DNA from: Bariatricus massiliensis
GTDB lineage: Bacteria > Bacillota > Clostridia > Lachnospirales > Lachnospiraceae
NCBI RefSeq assembly: GCF_900086725.1
Contig: NZ_LT574837.1
Location: forward strand, 598,479 to 662,478
Reading direction: 5' to 3'
DNA: 64,000 nucleotides
Under the pieces are notes generated by a model. It was given only the letters and a program-made list of their open reading frames with translations. It ran no database searches and was not told the DNA's origin. The translations under genes and the position numbers were made by a program. Shown piece by piece: positions 41,969 to 49,641 of the stretch (position 1 is the first letter of the stretch; every line of letters starts with the position of its first letter).

Positions 41969-42652
41969 ATGAGAATATTACTGATCGAAGACGATTTAGA
42001 TTTGTGTGAGGCCGTGCGCTGCCACTTGGTAAATGAAAAATATGAGACGGATATATGCCATTCCGGCAGAGATGCTTTGTATTATACTTCGCGCCAAGTG
42101 TACGATGCCATTATCCTAGACCGGATGCTGCCCGAAATCGACGGCTTGACGATACTCCAGTCTATGAGAAGAAATGGTATTCAGACGCCAATCATTCTTG
42201 CCACCGCCATGAACAATATCTCCGACCGGATCGACGGATTGGATTCCGGCGCTGACGACTATATTGTAAAACCTTACGACATGATGGAATTGATGGCCAG
42301 AGTGAGAGCGCTGACCCGGCGCCCGGCCGCACTGTTGTCCGAGCATAAGCTCACCTTTGGTGATTTGGCACTGCTCAAAGAAAAGCATGAAATTTCATGT
42401 TCCAGCCAGCTTTTAACCCTCTCGAAAAGAGAAGCAGATTTATTTGAATATTTTATCAAAAATGTAGGACAGACCTTGCCCCGCTCTCTCATACTGACAC
42501 ATATCTGGGGACCGGACACGGAAGTAGAGGACGGGAATTTGGACAATTATATCCATTTTTTAAGAAAACGGCTCAAATCGCTGGACAGCCGGGTAAAAAT
42601 TGTCACTGTTCACGGGGTCGGATACCGTATGGAGGATTCCAATGATTCATAA
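41969..42652 (+). CDS. OmpR-family response regulator
   Basis: 227 residues. Receiver domain (1-115): LLIEDDLDL, phospho-acceptor in YDAIILDRMLPEIDGL, T/A switch ILATAMN, and lysine in YIVKPYD. C-terminal winged helix (about 125-225): SKREADLFEYFIKNVGQTLPR and DNYIHFLRKRLKSL, VHGVGYRM. It is paired with the kinase it overlaps by 11 nt. The divergent transporter operon is its probable target. Confidence 0.95.
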   Translation: MRILLIEDDLDLCEAVRCHLVNEKYETDICHSGRDALYYTSRQVYDAIILDRMLPEIDGLTILQSMRRNGIQTPIILATAMNNISDRIDGLDSGADDYIVKPYDMMELMARVRALTRRPAALLSEHKLTFGDLALLKEKHEISCSSQLLTLSKREADLFEYFIKNVGQTLPRSLILTHIWGPDTEVEDGNLDNYIHFLRKRLKSLDSRVKIVTVHGVGYRMEDSNDS

Positions 42653-43952
42653 ACTGAGGAAAAAACTGACACTGGCATACACAATCACCGTCGGCATGAT
42701 ACTTGCCTGTGTGCTGGCCGTGATATTGATCATGACTGAGCATTATATATCGGAGCGCAATGCAGACAGCTTTGAGAAAATTACGATGGAAATCCTGTCT
42801 AAGCTGCAATATAGCAGCTCCATCTCACAGCTCTGGCTTACGGAACAAGAAATAGAAAACCAGCTCATTATCCATATAGAAGAGAATGCCGTACCCTTTT
42901 TATTTCCGGGTTCCTATCCCGCGCAAACGGACAGGGACAGCCTCATCAAAAAAGTGAAGGAGCTGGCCAGAGAACAACAGGTGAACACCGATGCCGCTCC
43001 TATCTCCACCTCTCTTCAGAGAACAGACGTCATGGCTATAACCGGCTCGAACAAAGACTCTTATCTTGCCTGTGCGATGGTACTGCCCTCTCAGAATGGA
43101 GGGTTTAAAAGTATCGTGCTGCTACACGATAACGCACAAAAAAACGCCCAGATTATGAGTGGGCGCATTGTATTCCTTATCACCGGACTTTTCGGCATCG
43201 CAGCTATATTTCTAGTCAGCTGGTTCTTTGTGGGCCATTCCCTAAAGCCCCTTGCAATAAATAGAGAAAAGCAGAATGCCTTCGTAGCCGCCGCATCCCA
43301 CGAGCTTCGGTCACCCCTCGCGGTTATCGACGCATCTTCGTCCGCTATTCTTGCAGACCCGTCAAAGTGCCGGCAATTCCTATCGACGATTCAAAAGGAA
43401 TGTAAAAGGATGGCCCGGCTCGTGAATGATATGCTGGTCCTCGCCTCCGCCGATACTAAGGGATGGCAGGTAGCACGTGAGCATGTTGACATGGACACCC
43501 TGCTCTTGGATACCTACGAACATTACGAGCAGCTATGCTCATCGAAGCACCTCAACTTGACTCTGAGCCTGCCGGACGCGCCTCTGCCCCCCGTTCTTGG
43601 GGACAAAGAACGTCTGGAGCAGATTCTCTCCATCCTGATAGACAATGCCATGGCCTATGGAATATCACCGGACTCCGATGCAGGGGGACGGCTCATTGAG
43701 CTTAAGGCGGAAAGCTCAAAGCACCATCTGTCAATATCTGTGGCGGATCATGGCCCCGGCATTGCAGATGATAAAAAGCCGCAAATCTTTGACCGTTTTT
43801 ACCGCACAGACCAATCCCGCAAAGATAAGTCACATTTTGGTCTGGGCTTAAGCGTTGCGAAAGAGCTGGCCAACCTTCACGAGGCAGGTCTGACTCTGAC
43901 AGACACCCCCGGAGGCGGATGCACCTTCACTTTAAGGCTCAAAAGTTTATAA
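42642..43952 (+). CDS. Membrane sensor histidine kinase
   Basis: 436 residues from ATG 42642 (GGAGG inside the regulator gene). Two membrane spans (about 12-32 and about 180-202) bracket an extracytoplasmic sensor of about 150 residues. The HisKA box is AAASHELRSPLAVIDASS with the phospho-His. The ATPase domain shows N-box LEQILSILIDNAMAY, G1 VADHGPGI, F-box region FDRFYRTD and G2 HFGLGLSVAKEL. It forms a two-component system with the preceding regulator. Confidence 0.93.
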   Translation: MIHKLRKKLTLAYTITVGMILACVLAVILIMTEHYISERNADSFEKITMEILSKLQYSSSISQLWLTEQEIENQLIIHIEENAVPFLFPGSYPAQTDRDSLIKKVKELAREQQVNTDAAPISTSLQRTDVMAITGSNKDSYLACAMVLPSQNGGFKSIVLLHDNAQKNAQIMSGRIVFLITGLFGIAAIFLVSWFFVGHSLKPLAINREKQNAFVAAASHELRSPLAVIDASSSAILADPSKCRQFLSTIQKECKRMARLVNDMLVLASADTKGWQVAREHVDMDTLLLDTYEHYEQLCSSKHLNLTLSLPDAPLPPVLGDKERLEQILSILIDNAMAYGISPDSDAGGRLIELKAESSKHHLSISVADHGPGIADDKKPQIFDRFYRTDQSRKDKSHFGLGLSVAKELANLHEAGLTLTDTPGGGCTFTLRLKSL

Positions 43953-43963
43953 CACCAATCCTT

Positions 43964-45043
43964 CTAAGCTTTAATGGCCCATCTCATTTTTGTGGAGCGC
44001 GCCCTGCTGTTTCTCGCGCACTCCTCCGCCGACGGCCTGATTACATCTTTTGCCACATCCGAATATACACCCTCCCGCTGTAATTGTTTGAATGCCTTTT
44101 TCACGATTCGGTCCTCGCCGGAATGGAAGGTCAGTATAGCCGCTCTTCCTCCTTCAGCCAGTACACCGGGAAGCTTTTCCATAAATTCATACAATACTTC
44201 GAATTCACTGTTTACATCGATTCTAAGCGCTTGAAATGTCCTCTGGCAGGATTTCTTGACCATTTCCTTCCGCTCTTTTTCCGGGATAAATGCCAATGCT
44301 TTCTCAATCACTCTGCGAAGTTCCGTTGTAGTCTCTATCTCTCCGCCCCGCTTAATCTGCTGCACAACGGCTTCCGCAATTTCAGGAGCGTAGGGCTCGT
44401 CCGCGTTTTCCGTCAGCATCCCCTGCAGCTCTTCCTGAGAGACCGTCCGCAGGCGCTGGGCCGCAGAAATTCCCTTTTCCGGATTCAGGCGCAGATCAAG
44501 AGGCCCTTCCGTCTTATATGAAAATCCTCTGTCCGGATTGTCTATCTGCATGGACGACACCCCCAGATCCGCCAGCACAAAATCAAACTTTCCATACTCC
44601 GCCGCAATCTTGTCAATATTCGCAAAGTTCTCAAGCCGGACCGTCAATATCTCCGGCCCATAGCCCAGACCGGCAAGACGCTCCCTCGTCTTTGCTGATT
44701 CAATGGGGTCTACGTCCAGCGCATAAATATGCCCCTCGCCCTTCAAGCATTTTAACATCTCCAGCGTATGCCCACCGTAGCCGAGCGTAGCGTCCAGCCC
44801 CTTTTGTCCCGGTTTTATCTGCAGAAAATCCAGAATCTCTTTGACACAGATGGAGATATGCATGCCGGCCGGCGTGCTCCCCTTCTGTATGACCTTGGCG
44901 ACAGTGTCCGCGTATTTCTCCGGCTGGTGCTCCTTATATTTTTCTTGGAAGCTTTTTGGATGTGTGCCACTGTATCTCACTCGTCTTTTATGCTTCTGCT
45001 CTTGATTTTCCATCCTTCTTTTATACTCCTTTTCCAAATCCAC
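43964..45043 (-). CDS. rsmH: 16S rRNA (cytosine1402-N4)-methyltransferase
   Basis: 359 residues. The SAM-binding and family motifs are GLDATLGYGGHTLEML, DFVLADLGVSSMQIDNPDRGFSYK, and the C-terminal FHSGEDRIVKKAFK. The enzyme N4-methylates C1402 in the ribosomal P site. An extra basic N-terminal extension of about 55 residues (KYKRRMENQEQKHKRRVRY...) makes it longer than the usual ~310. It is not next to mraZ, ftsL or pbp genes as in a dcw cluster. It may be a second RsmH copy. Confidence 0.9.
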   Translation of the reverse strand: MDLEKEYKRRMENQEQKHKRRVRYSGTHPKSFQEKYKEHQPEKYADTVAKVIQKGSTPAGMHISICVKEILDFLQIKPGQKGLDATLGYGGHTLEMLKCLKGEGHIYALDVDPIESAKTRERLAGLGYGPEILTVRLENFANIDKIAAEYGKFDFVLADLGVSSMQIDNPDRGFSYKTEGPLDLRLNPEKGISAAQRLRTVSQEELQGMLTENADEPYAPEIAEAVVQQIKRGGEIETTTELRRVIEKALAFIPEKERKEMVKKSCQRTFQALRIDVNSEFEVLYEFMEKLPGVLAEGGRAAILTFHSGEDRIVKKAFKQLQREGVYSDVAKDVIRPSAEECARNSRARSTKMRWAIKA

Positions 45044-45066
45044 TTAATTGAATCTCAAAATGCCGC

Positions 45067-45963
45067 CTACGCAATAGATATCACAGGGAACATCAGCCTA
45101 TCTGCCCTGAAGATGTTGTCACTCGACCGATGCACAAAGAAGGTAGTGTCTTCCTCGATATACTCCTCACTGGCAAAGCCGTCCATCTCTTTCGGCGTAA
45201 ACCCCAAATAAATCTTCTGGTCTTTGTCCGTGGTGATTTCGCCCAGAATATCCTCCAATGTCCCCTCTGTCCGGCCAAAAATATCATAGCAGTACAGGCG
45301 TCCCGCTTCCTCGCTTGCGAAAATAATAACATCATATTCTCTCGAATAAAAAACACAGTCCTTCATGACACGATTGGCGTAAAAAGAAAACAACGTGTCA
45401 TTTTTCCGCATGCAGAGTCTGGAGAATGGATTGCCCTGAGCATACTTTTCAAGCGCCAGCCTCCGGCTTTCCTCCTCGTCCATCCGGAGCTTTTCTGCCC
45501 TTTTATCAGACGGCTCAATCCCTTGCTTATAGACGCAGAACTGCTTCTCCTCCACAAACCCAAACTTTGGATAAAACTGTGTCACACTGTCATTAGCATA
45601 TAAGTACAGGACATCGCATTGTCCTTCCCACTGACTTAATATATATTCCATCAGCCAGCGCGAAAGTCCCCGCTGCCTGTAAGCTTCCTCTGTCATAACA
45701 GTTCCTAGCTGTACACAGAATATCTCCCTGCCGTCAAAGACAAAGGGAATCTGGTTCACTGAGATATTGGCACAGACCTGACCTTCCCTTACCAGAACAT
45801 GGGGCTCATAGTATCCACCCACACAGTCAAATGTCAATCCACCGAATGTCCGGGAAGCAAGGCTGTTAAAGCTTGCCAGCAGCTCCTTAGAGTCCCCAAT
45901 CCGGTTATAAAACTTGTAGCTTTGCCCATTGATAATAACTTCACTTTTTATCTTATCTTTCAT
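45067..45963 (-). CDS. GNAT-family N-acetyltransferase, Eis-like
   Basis: 298 residues. The acetyl-CoA binding stretch is VQLGTVMTEEAYRQRGLSRWLMEYIL (A motif QRGLS) after a beta strand, followed by YLYANDSVTQFYPKFGFVEEKQF. A C-terminal ~130-residue extension is present, as in larger GNAT proteins. Substrate unknown. It lies between the methyltransferase and rsmH genes with 19 and 23 nt gaps and is probably co-transcribed. Confidence 0.85.
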   Translation of the reverse strand: MKDKIKSEVIINGQSYKFYNRIGDSKELLASFNSLASRTFGGLTFDCVGGYYEPHVLVREGQVCANISVNQIPFVFDGREIFCVQLGTVMTEEAYRQRGLSRWLMEYILSQWEGQCDVLYLYANDSVTQFYPKFGFVEEKQFCVYKQGIEPSDKRAEKLRMDEEESRRLALEKYAQGNPFSRLCMRKNDTLFSFYANRVMKDCVFYSREYDVIIFASEEAGRLYCYDIFGRTEGTLEDILGEITTDKDQKIYLGFTPKEMDGFASEEYIEEDTTFFVHRSSDNIFRADRLMFPVISIA

Positions 45964-45982
45964 TTTCCACCTTGTATTTGCT

Positions 45983-46717
45983 TTATTTTCTTTTATATGC
46001 TCCTACTATCAGCATCATTGGACGGCGCATCTCATCCCGCATTCCTGGAATATCCATCATCTCCTCGGGCGGCTGAGGTTCAATAATGTCCCGAATCTCC
46101 AGACCACTCTTCAAAAGCGTGTTGAGATACGTAGTCAGCGTTCTATGATATTTCGTCACATGTTCTCCCAAAAAAACGGCGTCCCGCTCCCCTTCATAAT
46201 AATAACGGTCTACCGGAAAATGCAGAATCTTCCCGTTTTCATCATAGTACCAATCCTGTGTTCCATAGGAAGTAAACACCGGGTGCTCTACAGAAAATAT
46301 CAGCTGTCCTCCGGGAGCCAGCCAGCGGACGATATTGGAAACCACCATATTAAAATCCTGCACATAATGAAAGGCCAGCGAACTGAGCACAACGTCAAAC
46401 GCCCCCTCATCAAATTGTAAATCTTCCATAGCGCCCTGCATATATTCTATCTTCTCATGATAATTTTTTTCTCTGGCCGCCTGAAGCATCTTTTGGGAAA
46501 TGTCAGTTCCAAGAACTGAATCTGCTCCGTTCTCGGCCGCATACAGGCAGTGCCAGCCATACCCGCATCCTAAATCCAGCACCCGCTTTCCCTCAAAATC
46601 CGGAAGAACCTTTTGAAGCTCAGACCATTCCCCCGCCCCTTTGAGTCCCTGTTTCGAGCGTCCCATCTCACTGTACTTATTAAAAAACTGCTCATCATCA
46701 TATTTATTTTCTTTCAT
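45983..46717 (-). CDS. Class I SAM-dependent methyltransferase
   Basis: 244 residues from ATG 46717 (GGGAGAAG 8 nt upstream; the frame is open further but overlaps the hybrid-kinase gene). Rossmann motif I is VLDLGCGYGWHCLYAAENGA, motif II VLGTDISQKML, and FDVVLSSLAFHYVQD follows. The target is probably a small molecule; this type often has no known substrate. It follows the hybrid kinase gene by 22 nt. Confidence 0.88.
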   Translation of the reverse strand: MKENKYDDEQFFNKYSEMGRSKQGLKGAGEWSELQKVLPDFEGKRVLDLGCGYGWHCLYAAENGADSVLGTDISQKMLQAAREKNYHEKIEYMQGAMEDLQFDEGAFDVVLSSLAFHYVQDFNMVVSNIVRWLAPGGQLIFSVEHPVFTSYGTQDWYYDENGKILHFPVDRYYYEGERDAVFLGEHVTKYHRTLTTYLNTLLKSGLEIRDIIEPQPPEEMMDIPGMRDEMRRPMMLIVGAYKRK

Positions 46718-46739
46718 AACACCATCTTCTCCCAATCTT

Positions 46740-49511
46740 TTAAAATTTTCGTCCCGCCGAGTGCGCCAATATCTTATACAGATGCTCCACATCAAAAGGT
46801 TTAGACAAAAATCCAGACATGCCCGCCGCTGCCGCTTCATCCCTGTCCTCCTGAAATGTATTGGCCGTCATGGCAATGATAGGAACCGTAGACGCATCCC
46901 AGCGGGGCATCGCACGGATTTCAGCCGTAGCTTCCAATCCATTCATATCGGGCATATTAATATCCATCAAGATAATATCAAAACTTCCCTGTGCGCTCTG
47001 CTCAAATATATCCACCGCCCTGCGGCCATTGGCCGCCCGCTCCACCAATATCCCTTCCAATTCCAAAAGTTCCACGGCAATCTCCGCATTGATATCATTA
47101 TCTTCCGCCAAAAGTACATGCAGCCCTTTTAAGGAATACCGCTTTCCTTCACACTTCTCCTCTTCTGCCGGCAGATTTCCTTCAAAAACAGGCATCTGGA
47201 GGGTAAAGTAAAATACTGAGCCCTCTCCCGGCTGACTGTCTACTTTCAGCTCACCGCCCATCAGCTGCACCAGACTTGAGCTGATTGCCAGACCAAGCCC
47301 CGTACCGGCAGTATTGCTCTGATGCTCTTTCGCCTGTTCGAAGGCATGGAATATCCGCTCACAATCCTCTTGTCGAATTCCAATCCCGGTATCCTTCACT
47401 GCAAAATAAAGCACTGCTTTCCTCTTATCGCGGCTTTCCTCCCGGACAATCAACTCAATCCTGCCTCCATCCGGGGTAAACTTGCAGGCATTGGACAAAA
47501 GATTCGTGAGTACCTGCTGCAGCCGCATCTCATCTCCTTTGAACATCGTCCCGTTCAAATCACAAGTTATGGTAAACTTCATCTCTTTGCTTTCTATCAT
47601 CGCTGTGAACATATTGTTTATCTGAGCGAAAATGTGATTCAAATCAAAAGGCGCGCATTCCATTTTCATTTTATTACTGTCTATTTTGGACATATCCAAT
47701 ACATCATTGAGTAAGGACAGTAAAAATTTTGCTGACGAATCTATCTGCTCCAGATTCTTACTCACTGCCGGGGGGATTTCCTCCTGCATTTTCGTGAGGC
47801 TGGTAAGACCGATAATTGCGTTCATTGGCGTCCGTATCTCATGGCTCATTCTGGAAAGGAAGTCAGATTTAGCCTTACTTGTCTCCTCCGCCTTCTCCAA
47901 ACGAACTTTCATAATCTTCTCCCGCGACCTATAGGAAATAATTAAAATGGCAATACCGGATATAAGCAGTATCATTCCTGCACAAACACTTATCGCCAGC
48001 ACCGGATTGGAATATACCAGCGATTTCAATGTAGCCGCACTTTCCCGTATTCCCAATGTATTCTGCCCGATAATAACAGACCGTTCCTCTTCCGAGAGAT
48101 TGTTGACAGCTTTACTCAAAATAGAATATAAGGGAACATTGACAGGCACCGCCATAGCGACAGACAGTTCCTGCGGCATATCGTTATCCGACGCCAGAAC
48201 CACATTGGCATAATAATCTTCCGCATACATCCCCTCCATAAATGCCGTAGGCATCTGGGTGTAATCCGCCTCTCCACTGTTTACCGCCTTCAGACAGTCC
48301 ACATATGTGCCGTAATATCTTATGCTGTCATTCTTTCCCCATGTCTTTAGCTTATGGCCCTGAGGTAACGCCATCACCCGTCCTTCTCCACTCTCATAAC
48401 TATTTTTATTCCTGAGAATCACAGAATTGATGGAGGCATACGCCGCTGTCCGAACCATGCCCATCTCTACGGCCGTATCATCACTGTCCATAAATCCATT
48501 GATAACGTCTGCCTTTCCCTCTTTTACCAAATCCATCGCCTTTTGATAAGTATCGGCATAGACATACTCAAATGTCAGTCCTGTTTTCTCCCCTATGATT
48601 TCCATGGAAGTCACTGCGGAACCCTTTTTCTCCCCATCTTGCTCATAGCAAATAGGGTACCTGTCCTTTACCACAGCTACCCTCACTGGTCCATTATTTT
48701 CAATAAATGTACGCTCCTTATCTGTAAAATAGATAGAATTGATATACTGCCCCGGATAATATTTGTCGTACAGCTTTTTGCTGAATTCCGGATCCGCAGA
48801 ATAAATGGACTCAATCGCCTGACTCAGCTCCGCACAAAGCTCCGTTTCCTTCTTTGTCGTGACAATGTAAGAAGGTTCCGACTCGAACTTTGCGGCCACA
48901 TTATAAGCATCCGTCATGTACACATCGCTGCCCAGCATGATGTCAATATCCGGATTCTCCAGACATCTTTCATACTCCTCCCCTCGTTCATAACTGACAA
49001 GCTGTGCCTGTATTCCGTTAAAATCCAGAAATTTGTTCAAACGTTCAATCTTATCTGTGGCCTTTGCAAACACACCTATTTTCTTTCCGTTCATGGAGGA
49101 ATAATCAAAGCCCTTTATATCCTCATCATCCTTACGGTAAATAAGCAAAGAATAGTTGGAGCCCGTACTGTACTTGGGATAATTATACAGCTCCTTCAAA
49201 TCTTCCCTTAAAAACATGCCCCCCATCATGTCACAGGTGCCAGCCTTCAACTCCTCCATCAAGTCTATGGCTTCACCTTCTACAAACTCATACTTCCATC
49301 CTGTGTACTTCGCAATCTCCATCAGCCACTCATAGACTGTACCGCCCCGGGTTCCATCTTCATAAGTCTCATTGAGTCCAGCCGCTTCGGGAAACGCCAC
49401 CCGGACGACCCTCCTCGTATCCGCCGCATGTACCGGATAAGCCGGAATCACGGCCAGCAAGAATAATAAAACGGCTGCTCCTGCTGTCATCATCTTTCCC
49501 AATCTATTCAT
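46740..49511 (-). CDS. EvgS/BvgS-like hybrid sensor kinase with two SBP domains
   Basis: 923 residues from ATG 49511 (AGAGAGT upstream, before a clear signal segment). After a signal segment come two family 3 solute-binding-type sensor domains (about 35-255 and 275-495), a membrane span (about 510-535), HisKA (SRMSHEIRTPMNAIIGLTSL), HATPase (LQQVLTNLLSNACKFTPDGG, VKDTGIGI, GTGLGLAI) and a C-terminal receiver (HVLLAEDNDINAEI, phospho-acceptor in IILMDINMPDMNG, lysine in LSKPFD). No HPt domain is present, so the relay must pass to another protein. A ligand in the amino acid/polar range is likely by family but not identified. Confidence 0.92.
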   Translation of the reverse strand: MNRLGKMMTAGAAVLLFLLAVIPAYPVHAADTRRVVRVAFPEAAGLNETYEDGTRGGTVYEWLMEIAKYTGWKYEFVEGEAIDLMEELKAGTCDMMGGMFLREDLKELYNYPKYSTGSNYSLLIYRKDDEDIKGFDYSSMNGKKIGVFAKATDKIERLNKFLDFNGIQAQLVSYERGEEYERCLENPDIDIMLGSDVYMTDAYNVAAKFESEPSYIVTTKKETELCAELSQAIESIYSADPEFSKKLYDKYYPGQYINSIYFTDKERTFIENNGPVRVAVVKDRYPICYEQDGEKKGSAVTSMEIIGEKTGLTFEYVYADTYQKAMDLVKEGKADVINGFMDSDDTAVEMGMVRTAAYASINSVILRNKNSYESGEGRVMALPQGHKLKTWGKNDSIRYYGTYVDCLKAVNSGEADYTQMPTAFMEGMYAEDYYANVVLASDNDMPQELSVAMAVPVNVPLYSILSKAVNNLSEEERSVIIGQNTLGIRESAATLKSLVYSNPVLAISVCAGMILLISGIAILIISYRSREKIMKVRLEKAEETSKAKSDFLSRMSHEIRTPMNAIIGLTSLTKMQEEIPPAVSKNLEQIDSSAKFLLSLLNDVLDMSKIDSNKMKMECAPFDLNHIFAQINNMFTAMIESKEMKFTITCDLNGTMFKGDEMRLQQVLTNLLSNACKFTPDGGRIELIVREESRDKRKAVLYFAVKDTGIGIRQEDCERIFHAFEQAKEHQSNTAGTGLGLAISSSLVQLMGGELKVDSQPGEGSVFYFTLQMPVFEGNLPAEEEKCEGKRYSLKGLHVLLAEDNDINAEIAVELLELEGILVERAANGRRAVDIFEQSAQGSFDIILMDINMPDMNGLEATAEIRAMPRWDASTVPIIAMTANTFQEDRDEAAAAGMSGFLSKPFDVEHLYKILAHSAGRKF

Positions 49512-49641
49512 ACTCTCTATCCTGCCTTTCTGCTGCGTCGAACCAACTGCAGTCAGAATCATTTTTACATCTGTATGCTTGGCAGCATACTAATTTAAGT
49601 ATATCATTGGGGCAAATGTAAAGCAACGTCAACTGCGGCAT

